The notes under the pieces: model-generated
What the model saw: the letters and a program-made list of their open reading frames with translations, nothing else
The model's database searches: none
Told to the model about the DNA's origin: nothing
Source: Pseudomonadota bacterium
GTDB lineage: Bacteria; Pseudomonadota; Alphaproteobacteria; Rhizobiales; Rhizobiaceae
Reading direction: 5' to 3'
DNA length: 64,000 bases
Assembly: GCA_023457435.1 (NCBI GenBank)
Contig: JAEWLS010000048.1
Location: 1 to 64,000 of the forward strand
Part shown: piece after piece, positions 22,846 to 32,588 of the stretch
Position numbering within the stretch: position 1 is the first letter of the stretch
Layout of the letters: each line of letters opens with the position of its first letter
Position numbers and translations under genes: made by a program

Positions 22846-25803
22846 TCAACCCTTCTTCCCCCGAAGCAGAAGGTCGAAGCCGCGCCTCACCTTCTGCGCC
22901 GTCTCAGCGACATGGGCGGAAAGCACCGCCATGTCCGGCAAGTCCGTGGCGCCCAGCATCAGGTCGGCCAGCCCCGGCGGAATGTCGTCGGGGTCTAGCG
23001 GCCCGGTCAGGCACAGCCGCACGATCTGCGTCAGCGTCTGGTAGAGCCGGTGGGCTTCGACCAGATCGTCGCGCAGCGACGGCGAGGCATAGTCGGGCGC
23101 GAGCCCCGACAGCGCAAGTGAACTTCCTGTAACCCTTTCCAGCGTCTCGACTTTCCGCGTCAGCACCGCCACCTGCGCGATGAACTCGAGGTCTATGAGC
23201 CCGCCCGGAATCAGCTTCAGGTCCCAGGCGTTTGCCGGCGGCTTCTCCTGCGCGATCAGAGCGCGCATCTCGGCGGCGTCCTTGCGCACCTTGGCGGCGT
23301 CGCGCGGCTGGCTGACGATTCCCGCGATCTCGCGTTCGACGTCTGCGGCGAGTTCCGCGTCGCCGCCAATGACGCGCGCGCGGGTCAGCGCCATGTGCTC
23401 CCAGGTCCAGGCCTGCTCGTGCTGGTATTTCGAGAAGGATTCGAAATGGGTCGCCACCGGACCCTTGTTGCCCGAGGGGCGAAGCCGCAGGTCGAGCTCG
23501 TAGAGAACGCCTTCTGCCGTGGGCGCCGAGACTGCCGCTATCAGGCGCTGCGTCAGCCGGGCGAAGTAGTGCGCCGGCGCCAGCGGCTTCTCGCCGTCCG
23601 ACCACTCGGCGTTGGCGTCGTGGTCGTAGAGCAGGATGAGGTCGACATCCGACCCGGCGGTGAGTTCGCGGCTGCCGAGCTTGCCCATGCCTAGGATGAC
23701 GATGCGCCCGCCCGCAACGCTGCCGTGGCGCAGGGCGAACTCGGAGGTCACCGCGTCGAGCGCGGATCCGATTGTCAGGTCGGCGAGGTCGGAGAACGCC
23801 TTGCCGGCGCGCTCGCCGTCGATGGCGCCGGTCAGCAGGCGGATGCCGATGAGGAATTTCTGCTCCGCCGCGAAGATGCGCAGCCGGTCGAGAATGTCCT
23901 CTTGCAGCGTCAGGCCGTGGAGAAAGGCCGCAAGGCGACCCGCGAGGTACGCCTTGCTCGGCAGCTCCGACATCAGCAGCGGGTCGAGCAGTCCGTCGAA
24001 GACATGCGGGCGCCGCGTGATGATGCCGGCAAGGCGCGGCGCCGCACCCATGATGGTCGCCAGCAGGCGCAGCAGCCCGTGGTTCGACTGCAGCAGCGAG
24101 AACAGCTGAACCCCGGCCGGAAGGCCGGCGAGGAACTCGTCGAAGCGCACCAGCGCCTCGTCGGCGCGGCGTGTGCGGCCGAACGCCTCGAGGAGCGCGG
24201 GCGTCAGCTCGGTCAGCCGCTCGCGCGCCTCTGCCGAGCGCGTGACGCGGTAGCGGCCATAGTGCCAGGTGCGGATGATGCGGCAGATGTCGCTCGGCCG
24301 CTCGAAGCCGAGCACGCGCAGCGTCTCGATCGTTCCGGGATCGTCGACGTCTCCGGTGAAAACGAGATTGCCGCGTCCGGTCGACAATTCCGGCGCGGTC
24401 TCGAAAAGCGCGGCGTAATGGCTTTCGACCAGCTTCAGCGCCTCGCGAAAGGTCCTGGAGAACGCTCCGGCGTCGGCGAAGCCGCGCATCAGCGCGATGC
24501 GCGCCAGCCCCTCCTCGTCGTCGGGCAGCATGTGCGTCTGCTCGTCGGCGACCATTTGGATCGCGTGCTCGACGTCGCGCAGGAACCAGTACTGGGTTCG
24601 CATGGCTTCCGCGGCGGCGGGGGTGATCCAGCGATGCCGCGCAAGCGCTGCCAGCATCGACACGGTCTCGCGCCCGCGCAGTTCCGGAAACCGCCCGCCG
24701 GCGATCAGCTGCTGCGTCTGGACGAAGAACTCGACCTCGCGGATGCCGCCGCGGCCGAGCTTCACGTTGTGGCCGAGCACGGCGATGTCGCTGTGGCCCT
24801 TGTGCGCGTGGATCTGGCGCTTGATCGAATGGATGTCGGCGATCGCCGCGTAGTCGAGGTACTTTCGCCAGACGTACGGCTGCAGTTCCTTGAGGAACGC
24901 GGCGCCGGCGGCGAGATCGCCGGCGACGGGCCGCGCCTTGATCATCGCCGCGCGCTCCCAATTCTGTCCGCGCGCCTCGTAGTAGTTGAGCGCGGCCTCG
25001 ACCGGAATCGCGAGCGGCGTCGAGCCGGGATCAGGTCGCAGTCTGAGGTCGGTGCGGAAAACGTAGCCGTGCTCGGTGCGGTCCTGCAGAATGCGCAGCA
25101 GGCGTCGGGTCATGCGCGCGAACAGGTCGCCGGCACCGTCGCGGTCGACGATCGCGGGCGCCTCCGGGTCGAAGAACACGATGAGGTCGATGTCGGACGA
25201 GAAGTTGAGTTCGCGGGCGCCGAGCTTGCCCATGCCGATGACGATCCAGCCGGAACCGGAGCCGGGATGCGCGGGATCGGGCAGCGCGATCTTGCCGTCG
25301 CGATGGGCCTGCAAGGTCAGCCAGTCGATCGCGGCGCAGACAGCGGCTTCCGCAAGGTCGGACATCCGCGCCACGCTTGCCGCCGCGTCGAAGCTGCGAG
25401 CCAGGTCGGCGAGCGCGATCAGCACATGCGCCTCGCGCTTCAGCAGGCGCAGGCGTCGCATCAGCTCCGCTTCGGTCAGCCCGGCGTCGCCCGCCAGGCT
25501 GCGTATCTCCGCGACGAGGGCGTCGAGCCGGGCCGGGACCGGAGCCTCGAACAGACGTTCGAGCATCTGTGGGTCGAGGCGGATCGTCTCGCGCAAAAAG
25601 GTCGACAGGTCGAGCGCGGAAGCCAGGAAGCCAGCGAGCGGTGCCGTGGATTCGCATAGCGTCGCAAGGCGCTGCGCATCGGCTTGCCGCGCCTCGTCGG
25701 CGAGATCGGCGAGATGGCGCACGGCGGCCTCGGGGTCTAGCGGCACGAGCGCCGCAGCGCCGGCACCGAACCATTGCGTGCCGTCGTCGCCGTCTCCACT
25801 CAT
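22846..25803 (-). CDS. glnE: Bifunctional glutamine synthetase adenylyltransferase/adenylyl-removing enzyme
   Basis: 985 residues, close to the E. coli GlnE length. It adds and removes AMP on glutamine synthetase according to nitrogen status. It has two nucleotidyltransferase domains with metal-binding DxD motifs: ELNFSSDIDLIVFFDPE (about 202, the N-terminal removing domain) and SRELTAGSDVDLILLYD (about 712, the C-terminal transferase). The linking region includes GRGGIREVEFFVQTQQLIAGG. It overlaps the preceding histidine kinase by four bases, so the two are probably co-transcribed. It lies in a degP - RR - HK - glnE block conserved in rhizobia. Confidence 0.97.
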   Translation of the reverse strand: MSGDGDDGTQWFGAGAAALVPLDPEAAVRHLADLADEARQADAQRLATLCESTAPLAGFLASALDLSTFLRETIRLDPQMLERLFEAPVPARLDALVAEIRSLAGDAGLTEAELMRRLRLLKREAHVLIALADLARSFDAAASVARMSDLAEAAVCAAIDWLTLQAHRDGKIALPDPAHPGSGSGWIVIGMGKLGARELNFSSDIDLIVFFDPEAPAIVDRDGAGDLFARMTRRLLRILQDRTEHGYVFRTDLRLRPDPGSTPLAIPVEAALNYYEARGQNWERAAMIKARPVAGDLAAGAAFLKELQPYVWRKYLDYAAIADIHSIKRQIHAHKGHSDIAVLGHNVKLGRGGIREVEFFVQTQQLIAGGRFPELRGRETVSMLAALARHRWITPAAAEAMRTQYWFLRDVEHAIQMVADEQTHMLPDDEEGLARIALMRGFADAGAFSRTFREALKLVESHYAALFETAPELSTGRGNLVFTGDVDDPGTIETLRVLGFERPSDICRIIRTWHYGRYRVTRSAEARERLTELTPALLEAFGRTRRADEALVRFDEFLAGLPAGVQLFSLLQSNHGLLRLLATIMGAAPRLAGIITRRPHVFDGLLDPLLMSELPSKAYLAGRLAAFLHGLTLQEDILDRLRIFAAEQKFLIGIRLLTGAIDGERAGKAFSDLADLTIGSALDAVTSEFALRHGSVAGGRIVILGMGKLGSRELTAGSDVDLILLYDHDANAEWSDGEKPLAPAHYFARLTQRLIAAVSAPTAEGVLYELDLRLRPSGNKGPVATHFESFSKYQHEQAWTWEHMALTRARVIGGDAELAADVEREIAGIVSQPRDAAKVRKDAAEMRALIAQEKPPANAWDLKLIPGGLIDLEFIAQVAVLTRKVETLERVTGSSLALSGLAPDYASPSLRDDLVEAHRLYQTLTQIVRLCLTGPLDPDDIPPGLADLMLGATDLPDMAVLSAHVAETAQKVRRGFDLLLRGKKG

Positions 25804-27224
25804 GGCTTCCTCCCGCCTGCCGGGAACACCATTCGCACGAGAAGCCCGGGTTTCGCATCGGCAAGCTCGAGCCGCCCCCCGTGGAAGGTCATCACGGCCT
25901 TCGCAAGGCTGAGCCCAAGCCCGGAGCCTGGCATGGTGCGGCTCCGCTCGAGGCGCACGAAGCGCTCCGTTACCTGCTCGCGCTTATCCTCGGGCACGCC
26001 TGGGCCGTTGTCCTGCACCGAAAGCACCACCTCGTCCCCGCGCCGCGCCAGACCGAGCTTGACGCTCGGGTTCTCCGCAACGGCCGAGTACTTGATCGCG
26101 TTGTCGACGATGTTGGCAAGCGCCTGGCCGATCAGTTCGCGATTGCCAGCGAGCTTTACTGGTCCTGGCGCGTCGGCGGCGAGTTCGACGGCCTTCTCTT
26201 CGGCGAGGGGTTCGTACAGCTCTACGACGTCGCGAACAGAGTCCGCCAGGTCCACCTCGGTGGTCGCCTCCGCCGAATTGCCCGCTTCGAGCCGCGAGAT
26301 CATCAGGATCGCTGCGAATGTGCGGATGAGCTGGTCCGATTCGGCGATCGTGCCTTCGAGCGCTTCGCGGTACTCGCGCGCCGTATGCTCGCCCGACAGG
26401 GCAGCCTCGGCGCGGTTGCGCAGCCGCGTCAGCGGGGTCTTCAGATCGTGGGCAATGTTGTCCGAGACCTGCTTCAGCCCCTCATTTAGGCCGGCGATAC
26501 GCGCGAGCATCGAATTGAGGTTCTCCGACAGCCGGTCGAACTCGTCGCCAGACCCGGTGACGGGCAGCCGCCCGGAGAGATCGCCGCCCATGATCCGGGC
26601 GCTTGCGTCGGAGAGCGCGTCGATGCGCTTCAGCGCCCGGCGTCCGACGAAGAACCAGATGGCGAGCGCGCCAAGCCCCATCATCGAGAAGGCAACGAAG
26701 GTCGAACTGCGGACCACGTCGCGAAAGCGCTGCGGCTCGCCCAAGTCGCGGCCGACGAGCACGATCATCCGGTTGGGCAACCTGAAGATCAGCGCCATTG
26801 CGGTGTGATCGGAGCGCGCCTCGACCTCGGCAGCCTCGCGGCGGGTATCGTTCTCGCCGAAGCGTGCGTAGGTGAAGGGCCGGCTGGTCCAGCCGTCGCT
26901 GTCGAGAACGCCGGCCTCAAGACTCTCGACGTTGCCGGCAAGGATGCGGCCATTGGCGTCGGCGATGAGATAGAGGTTGGCGCTTGGCTGCCGCGACCGC
27001 TGTTCGATGACGCGCACCAGCACAGGCAGGCCGCCGCGCTGATAGGCGCGCGCCAGGCCGAGCACTTCCTCGTTGATCGTTTCCTGCGTCTGCTGCTGCA
27101 GCAGGCGCTCCGACAATGAGGTCATGTAGAAGACCAGCACAGCGGCGCAGATTGCAAAGAGGATCAGGTAGAGCGCGGAGAGGCGCGCGGCAGTGGTGTT
27201 GAGCGCTGCCCAGATGCGGGCCAT
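25800..27224 (-). CDS. Two-component sensor histidine kinase
   Basis: 474 residues. Membrane helix 1 (about 17-35), a periplasmic sensor of ~130 residues, membrane helix 2 (about 173-194), a HAMP linker (RRALKRIDALSDASARIMG), then HisKA with DNIAHDLKTPLTRLRNRAEA (phospho-His near 259) and a HATPase (VDNAIKYS, DNGPGVPEDKREQV, GSGLGLSLAKAVMTFHGG). The sensor ligand is unknown. It overlaps the response regulator stop by one base and the glnE start by four bases, giving an RR-HK-glnE operon. Such pairs next to degP suggest envelope-stress sensing, but that is inference from context. Confidence 0.93.
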   Translation of the reverse strand: MARIWAALNTTAARLSALYLILFAICAAVLVFYMTSLSERLLQQQTQETINEEVLGLARAYQRGGLPVLVRVIEQRSRQPSANLYLIADANGRILAGNVESLEAGVLDSDGWTSRPFTYARFGENDTRREAAEVEARSDHTAMALIFRLPNRMIVLVGRDLGEPQRFRDVVRSSTFVAFSMMGLGALAIWFFVGRRALKRIDALSDASARIMGGDLSGRLPVTGSGDEFDRLSENLNSMLARIAGLNEGLKQVSDNIAHDLKTPLTRLRNRAEAALSGEHTAREYREALEGTIAESDQLIRTFAAILMISRLEAGNSAEATTEVDLADSVRDVVELYEPLAEEKAVELAADAPGPVKLAGNRELIGQALANIVDNAIKYSAVAENPSVKLGLARRGDEVVLSVQDNGPGVPEDKREQVTERFVRLERSRTMPGSGLGLSLAKAVMTFHGGRLELADAKPGLLVRMVFPAGGRKP

Positions 27225-27898
27225 CAGCCGGCCTTCAGCATGTATCCGGCACCGCGAACCGTGTGGAGGACCGGTGTGCCGAAATCCTTCTCGATCTTAG
27301 CCCGTAGACGCGAGACGTGGACGTCGATGACGTTGGTCTGCGGATCGAAATGGTAGTCCCAGACATTCTCGAGCAGCATGGTGCGCGTCACCACCTGCCC
27401 GGCGTGCCGCATCAGATACTCGAGCAGGCGGAACTCGCGCGGCTGCAGCACGATGTCCTTGCCGGCGCGCCGGACGGTGTGGGAAAGCCGGTCGAGCTCG
27501 AGGTCGCCGACGCGGTAGACGGTCTCGACCTCCTTGGTCTGGCCGCGGCGGTCGAGCGCCTCGACGCGGGCGAGCAGTTCGGTGAAGGCATAGGGCTTCG
27601 TCAGGTAGTCGTCGCCGCCGGCGCGAAGGCCGGTGACACGGTCGTCGACCTCGCCCAGCGCCGATAGAATCAGGACCGGCGTTTTCACCCCGCGCTGGCG
27701 CAGTTCGGCGATTACCGAGAGCCCGTCGCGGCGCGGCAGCATGCGGTCGACGACCATAACGTCGTAGTCGCCGTCGACGGCCACGGCGAAACCGGTCTCG
27801 CCGTCCGAAGCGACATGCGCGTTGTGGCCGGCCTCGTCGAAGGCCTTCTGGATGTAATCCGCTGCCTCGCGGTCGTCTTCGATGACGAGAATCTTCAT
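27224..27898 (-). CDS. OmpR-family response regulator
   Basis: 224 residues. Receiver domain 1-115 with acidic pocket EDD (7-9), phospho-acceptor D51 in VMVVDRMLP, and Lys in YLTKPYA. Winged-helix DNA-binding C-domain from about 128: LQPREFRLLEYLMRHAGQVV and FDPQTNVIDVHVSRLRAKIE, typical of OmpR/PhoB regulators. It is the partner of the kinase that starts one base later. It has an ATG start. A perfect 10-bp hairpin (27940-27968) in the 181-bp spacer upstream may end the degP transcript or attenuate this one. Confidence 0.95.
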   Translation of the reverse strand: MKILVIEDDREAADYIQKAFDEAGHNAHVASDGETGFAVAVDGDYDVMVVDRMLPRRDGLSVIAELRQRGVKTPVLILSALGEVDDRVTGLRAGGDDYLTKPYAFTELLARVEALDRRGQTKEVETVYRVGDLELDRLSHTVRRAGKDIVLQPREFRLLEYLMRHAGQVVTRTMLLENVWDYHFDPQTNVIDVHVSRLRAKIEKDFGTPVLHTVRGAGYMLKAG

Positions 27899-27939
27899 GG
27901 TCGCTTGTTACACGATGCTGCGTCTTCGGACGCAATACG

Positions 27940-27968
27940 CGGCAGCGGGCGATGGGATCCCGCTGCCG
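27940..27968 (-). terminator. Perfect 10-bp hairpin between degP and the response regulator
   Basis: CGGCAGCGGG and CCCGCTGCCG pair perfectly around a 9-base loop. It lies 112 bases beyond the degP stop and 42 bases upstream of the response regulator. There is no T-run, so it may be a weak terminator, attenuator or RNA-processing site. Confidence 0.5.
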
Positions 27969-28079
27969 CCGGAACCGACGGAAAACTCACTCTATCCAGC
28001 GGCTCCGACATGGGTCCGGGCGGCGGCTCGGGGGTCTTTGCGCCGCCGGCCCGGTCCACGTAGAGCGGTGAGCGGGCGA

Positions 28080-29615
28080 TCAGCCCTGCTGCACCGGGAG
28101 CGCGACGAAGCGGCTCGCATCGTCGCGACGCACCTGGAGGAGCACGGCCTTGCGGCCCGCCCCGGTGGCCTCGCTCACGGCCTTCTCCAGGTCGGCGGTC
28201 GACTTCACTTCCTTGGCGTTGACGGCAAGGATGACGTCGCCGGCCTGGACGCCGCGCTCGGCGGCATCGCCGTCGGGATCGACGGCGGTGACCACCAGGC
28301 CGACGCCGTCATCGGCAGGAGCCACGGTCAGGCCGAAGCTTTTCAGCGACTCCGGCCCGGCCGGCGCCTTTTCGGGCGTGGCCGCGGCCTGCTGCTGAGC
28401 ACCCGGCAGCTCGCCGAGCGTCACCGAGATGTTCTCGGACTTGCCGTTGCGCCAGACCGTAACCTCGGTCTTGGTGCCCGGCTCCATGTTGCCGACCATG
28501 CGGGCCAGCTCGCGCGGTGAGGCGACGTCCTTACCGGCGACGGCGGTGACGATGTCGCCGGCCTTGAGCCCGGCCTTGGCGGCAGGACCGTCGGCCTGCG
28601 GATCCGAGATCAGCGCGCCCTTGGTGCCCTTCAACCCAAGCGAATCCGCGATGTCCGCGGTCACCGGCTGGATCTGCACGCCAAGCCAGCCGCGCTCGAC
28701 GGTGCCGCTCTCCATGAGCCGCGCGACCACGTCCTTCGCGGTCGAGGCGGGAATCGCGAAGGCGATGCCGACATTGCCGCCCGACGGCGAGAAGATCGCG
28801 GTGTTGACGCCGACGACCTCGCCGTTGAGGTTGAAGGCGGGGCCGCCCGAGTTGCCGCGGTTTACGGCGGCGTCGATCTGGATGAAGTCGTCGTAGGGGC
28901 CGGCGCCGATGTCGCGGCCGCGGGCCGAGACGATGCCGGCCGTGACCGTGCCGCCGAGGCCGAAGGGATTGCCGACGGCAACGACCCAGTCGCCGACGCG
29001 GACCTTGCCGTCGTCGGCAAAGGCCACGTAGGTGAACTTGCGCTGCTCCTCCACCTTCAGAACGGCGAGGTCGGTGCGCTCGTCGGTGCCGACCAGCGTG
29101 GCGCTGAGCTCGGTGCCGTCATCCATGACGACGGTGAACTCGGCGCCGCCATCGACCACGTGGTTGTTGGTGACCAGATAGCCGTCCTCGGAAATGAAGA
29201 AGCCGGAACCCTGCGAGGTCGGGCGGGCGCGCTCGGGACGGTTGTTGCGGTTGCCGAACCGGCGCTGGCCGTCCTCGCGGCCACCGCCGCGGAAGTCGCG
29301 GAAGAAGCGGTTCAGCGGGTGGTCGCGCGGCAGGTCCTCGAGCCCCGGAATGTCGAAGCTGAAGCCGTTGCGGTCGGAAGCCGGAGCGATCTTGGCCGAA
29401 ACGCGGACGCTGACGACGGCCGGCGAGACCCGCTCGACGACGTCGCCGAAGCCGGTCGCCTGCTGCGGCGCCTCGACGCGCACGGCGTCGGCGAGCACAG
29501 GGACGGTACCACCGGTGACAGCGCCTAAACCGACGGCGCCGGCGATTGCGAGCGATGCTGCAGCGGCGAGCAGCCGGGTACGGCCGCGTGAAACAGGCTT
29601 GTTGGAGCTATCCAT
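28080..29615 (-). CDS. degP: Do/DegP-like periplasmic serine protease
   Basis: 511 residues. An N-terminal signal/anchor (about 14-45), then the trypsin-like domain with catalytic triad H152 (TNNHVVDG), D182 (DERTDLAVLKV) and S256 (RGNSGGPAF). Two PDZ domains follow (about 290-380 and 405-505), each with the carboxylate-binding loop (RGWLGVQIQPV and LGELPGAQQ region). It degrades and refolds misfolded envelope proteins. A Gly/Arg/Asn-rich loop near 105-130 (in place of the usual flexible LA loop) is notable. It is conserved next to cycHJKL in rhizobia. Symbol is used at family level. Confidence 0.94.
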   Translation of the reverse strand: MDSSNKPVSRGRTRLLAAAASLAIAGAVGLGAVTGGTVPVLADAVRVEAPQQATGFGDVVERVSPAVVSVRVSAKIAPASDRNGFSFDIPGLEDLPRDHPLNRFFRDFRGGGREDGQRRFGNRNNRPERARPTSQGSGFFISEDGYLVTNNHVVDGGAEFTVVMDDGTELSATLVGTDERTDLAVLKVEEQRKFTYVAFADDGKVRVGDWVVAVGNPFGLGGTVTAGIVSARGRDIGAGPYDDFIQIDAAVNRGNSGGPAFNLNGEVVGVNTAIFSPSGGNVGIAFAIPASTAKDVVARLMESGTVERGWLGVQIQPVTADIADSLGLKGTKGALISDPQADGPAAKAGLKAGDIVTAVAGKDVASPRELARMVGNMEPGTKTEVTVWRNGKSENISVTLGELPGAQQQAAATPEKAPAGPESLKSFGLTVAPADDGVGLVVTAVDPDGDAAERGVQAGDVILAVNAKEVKSTADLEKAVSEATGAGRKAVLLQVRRDDASRFVALPVQQG

Positions 29616-29723
29616 CTCTCAATCCTCTTGTCTGCGGCGCGGAGGGCGCCGGTTGGGTCGAGAGATAGGGGGAGCTACATTACGGTGCCATTTCCGCAGG
29701 ATGAAATCTTGGTAATGTTCGGG

Positions 29724-30176
29724 TCAGCCGTCGCGCATGATCTCGCGCAGGCGGGCCTCTTCGGCCTCGGACAGGTTGCCCGACGTCGAAGCCGCAGCCC
29801 GGCGCCGCATAAGGAGGAACCCAGAGCCTGCCAGCAGGATCAGCGCCGGCGTGGCCCACAAAAGCGCGTTGCGTACGCTAAAGGTGGGCTTGAGCAGCAC
29901 GAATTCGCCGTATCTCGCGACGACGTAGGCGAACACCTCCTCGTCCGTGTCGCCGGCCACGAGGCGCTCTCGCACCAAAATGCGCAGGTCGCGTGCAAGC
30001 TGCGCGTCGGAGTCGTCGATCGACTGGTTCTGGCAGACCATGCAGCGCAACTCGGCCGAGATCTTTCGCGCGCGTGCCTCTAGCGCGGCGTCCGCGAGCA
30101 CTTCGTCGGGCTGGACGGCGTGGGCCGAGATGACGGGCGCCAGCGCGAGAAGGATGGCGACGAGCAGGCGAATCAT
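29724..30176 (-). CDS. cycL: Cytochrome c maturation protein CycL/CcmH
   Basis: 150 residues. A signal sequence (about 1-20), then the thioredoxin-like CXXC motif RCMVCQNQSIDDSDAQLARD with C45 and C48, and a C-terminal membrane helix (about 105-125). CcmH reduces the disulphide of apocytochrome c haem-binding motifs in the periplasm so that haem can be attached. The start overlaps the cycK stop by four bases (ATGA), so it is translationally coupled and the last gene of cycHJKL. Acts with CycK (CcmF) and CycH (CcmI). Confidence 0.95.
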   Translation of the reverse strand: MIRLLVAILLALAPVISAHAVQPDEVLADAALEARARKISAELRCMVCQNQSIDDSDAQLARDLRILVRERLVAGDTDEEVFAYVVARYGEFVLLKPTFSVRNALLWATPALILLAGSGFLLMRRRAAASTSGNLSEAEEARLREIMRDG

Positions 30177-32149
30177 GCCGCCACCGCCGCCCGCGCCTTG
30201 CGCGCCGCGGGTGCGCCTACGCGCAGGCGCCGGTCGAGCAGGGACAGCGTGCCGCCCGCCATCATGAACAGCGCGCCGATCCAGATCAGCGTCACCAGCG
30301 GTTTCCACCATGCGCGGACCACGATCCCGCCGTCGGCGGTCGCGTCGCCCAGCGAGACGTAGAGCTGGCCGAGCCCGAAGGTGCGGATGCCGGCCTCGGT
30401 GGTGGGCATCTGTCGCGTCGTGTAGACGCGCTTGGCCGAGACGATCTCACCGGCTGGCTTGCCGTTACGCGTCGCAACGAAGCGGCCGCGCTCCTCGACG
30501 AAGTTCGGGCCACGGAACGGCTCCAGCCCGTCGAAGCGCAGCGTAAAGCCGGCGAGCCGCGCCGTATCGCCCGGCTTCATCGTCTGGAAGTGCTCGACCT
30601 CGAGCGTCGTTACCGCGACGATGCCAAGCACCGTCAGCCCGAGACCGGCATGCGCCAGCGCCGTTCCGAAGACAGAGCGCGGCAGCCCGCCCAGTCTGCG
30701 CAGCGCGATGCCCAGCGAAACGCCGGGAAGGCCGGACTTGAGCACGAGATCCGTCGCCGCGCCGAACACCAGCCAGGCGGCTAGGCCGGCGCCGAGTGCC
30801 GCGAAGACGCCGGCGCGGTCGACGAACAGGTAGGTCGTCAGCGTCGCGACGAGCGCCAGGCCGAAGGCTGCGAACAGTCGCTGCGACACGGCGGCGATGT
30901 CGCCGCGCTTCCACGCCAGCAACGGCCCGAACGGCACGGCGAGCAGCAGCGGCACGACCAGAGGGCCGAAGGTCAGGTTGAAGAACGGCGCGCCGACCGA
31001 GATTTTGTCGCCGGTCACGGCTTCGAGCAGCAGCGGATAGAGCGTGCCGATCAGCACCGTCGCGGTCGCCGTGGACAGGAACAGATTGTTCAGCACCAGC
31101 GCTCCCTCGCGCGATACCGGATGGAACAGGCCGCCCTGCGTCAAGCTGCCCGCACGCAGCGCAAACAGCGACAGCGCGCCGCCGATGAACAGCATGAGGA
31201 TGATCAGGATGAACACGCCGCGCGCCGGGTCGGTGGCGAAGGCGTGCACCGAGGTGAGCACGCCCGAGCGGACGAGGAACGTGCCGAGCAGCGACAGCGA
31301 GAAGGTCAGGATGGCGAGCAGCACGGTCCAGATCTTGAGGGCCGAGCGCCGCTCCATGACGATCGCCGAATGCAGCAGCGCCGTGCCGGCGAGCCACGGC
31401 AGAAACGACGCGTTCTCGACCGGATCCCAGAACCAGAACCCACCCCAGCCGAGCTCGTAGTAGGCCCAGTACGAGCCCATCGCGATGCCGCCGGTCAGGA
31501 ACACCCAGGCGACCAGCGTCCATGGCCGCACCCAGCGCGCCCAGGCGGCGTCGATGCGGCCCTCGATCAGCGCGGCGACGGCGAAGGCGAAGCTCACCGA
31601 AAAGCCGACATAGCCGAGGTAGAGCAGCGGCGGATGGATAGCGAGCCCGATGTCCTGCAGCACGGGATTGAGGTCCCTGCCCTCGATCGGCGCCGGATCG
31701 AGCCGCGCGAACGGGTTCGACGTCGTCAGGATGAACAGAAGGAAGGCGAAGGCGATTATCCCCTGCACCGCCAGCACGTTGGCGCGCAGCGCCGGCGGCA
31801 GGTTGCGCCCGGCGACGGCGACGAGCGCGCCGAAGAAGGCCAGGATCAGCACCCACAGGAGCATCGAGCCCTCGTGGTTGCCCCAGCTTCCCGTCACCTT
31901 GTAGAGCAGCGGCTTCAGCGAGTGCGAATTGTCCCAGACATTGGCCACGGAAAAGTCGGACGCAACGTAGGCCGAGACCAGGGCGGCGAAGGCGAGGCCG
32001 GTGAGCGCGAAACCGGCGATCGCCGTCGGCTCGGCCATCGCCATCAGGTGCCGGTTGCCGATGCGGGCGCCGACAAGCGGGGCGAACGCCTGCGCGAAGG
32101 CGAGCGCCAGCGCCAGCACCAGTGCGAAGTGGCCGGCCTCGACCGTCAC
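30173..32149 (-). CDS. cycK: Haem lyase CycK/CcmF
   Basis: 658 residues, polytopic with about 15 membrane segments. It carries the WWD-type haem-handling motif WGGFWFWDPVEN near residues 235-246 and PPLLYLGYVG upstream of it (around 170-180). CcmF receives holo-CcmE and transfers haem to apocytochrome c together with CcmH. The N-terminus ALVLALALAFAQAFAPLVGA is the first helix. Starts four bases after the cycJ stop and overlaps cycL by four bases. Length and motif order are as expected for CcmF. Confidence 0.96.
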   Translation of the reverse strand: MTVEAGHFALVLALALAFAQAFAPLVGARIGNRHLMAMAEPTAIAGFALTGLAFAALVSAYVASDFSVANVWDNSHSLKPLLYKVTGSWGNHEGSMLLWVLILAFFGALVAVAGRNLPPALRANVLAVQGIIAFAFLLFILTTSNPFARLDPAPIEGRDLNPVLQDIGLAIHPPLLYLGYVGFSVSFAFAVAALIEGRIDAAWARWVRPWTLVAWVFLTGGIAMGSYWAYYELGWGGFWFWDPVENASFLPWLAGTALLHSAIVMERRSALKIWTVLLAILTFSLSLLGTFLVRSGVLTSVHAFATDPARGVFILIILMLFIGGALSLFALRAGSLTQGGLFHPVSREGALVLNNLFLSTATATVLIGTLYPLLLEAVTGDKISVGAPFFNLTFGPLVVPLLLAVPFGPLLAWKRGDIAAVSQRLFAAFGLALVATLTTYLFVDRAGVFAALGAGLAAWLVFGAATDLVLKSGLPGVSLGIALRRLGGLPRSVFGTALAHAGLGLTVLGIVAVTTLEVEHFQTMKPGDTARLAGFTLRFDGLEPFRGPNFVEERGRFVATRNGKPAGEIVSAKRVYTTRQMPTTEAGIRTFGLGQLYVSLGDATADGGIVVRAWWKPLVTLIWIGALFMMAGGTLSLLDRRLRVGAPAARKARAAVAA

Positions 32150-32153
32150 GCGC

Positions 32154-32588
32154 TCAGTTCTCCTGCCATACGCCCTTTTCCTTCAGGCTGTCGGCGACTT
32201 CCTTCGGCATGTAGGTCTCGTCGTGCTTGGCGAGCACGCTGTCGGCGACGAACACGCCGTCACCTGCGAAGCTGCCCTCCGTCACAACCCCCTGCTCCTC
32301 GCGGAAGAGGTCGGGGAGGATGCCCGAATAGCGCACCTTGACCGTATTGGTCGTGTCGGTGACGGCAAAGCCGACCTCGGTGCCCTGCCCGCGCAGGATC
32401 GAACCCTTCTCCACCAGGCCGCCGAGACGGATGCGCTCGCCCGGCGCGACGGACGCCGTCGCCAGGTCCCCGGGCATGTAGAAGTACGACGTCTTCTGGC
32501 CGAGCGCATAGAATGTCAGTCCGGCCGCAACGGCGAGAAAGGCGGCGCCGCCGGCGATCACCGATAGGCGCTTCTGTTTTCGCGTCAT
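32154..32588 (-). CDS. cycJ: Haem chaperone CycJ/CcmE
   Basis: 144 residues. An N-terminal membrane anchor (about 8-28, AGGAAFLAVAAGLTFYAL) is followed by a beta-barrel OB-fold. The covalent haem-binding H122 is in LAKHDETYMP with the conserved Y126 of the KHDE-x-Y motif. CcmE carries haem from CcmC to CcmF in the periplasm. The start overlaps the cycH stop by four bases (ATGA). The MPKEVADSLKE tail is typical. Nothing is missing. Confidence 0.96.
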   Translation of the reverse strand: MTRKQKRLSVIAGGAAFLAVAAGLTFYALGQKTSYFYMPGDLATASVAPGERIRLGGLVEKGSILRGQGTEVGFAVTDTTNTVKVRYSGILPDLFREEQGVVTEGSFAGDGVFVADSVLAKHDETYMPKEVADSLKEKGVWQEN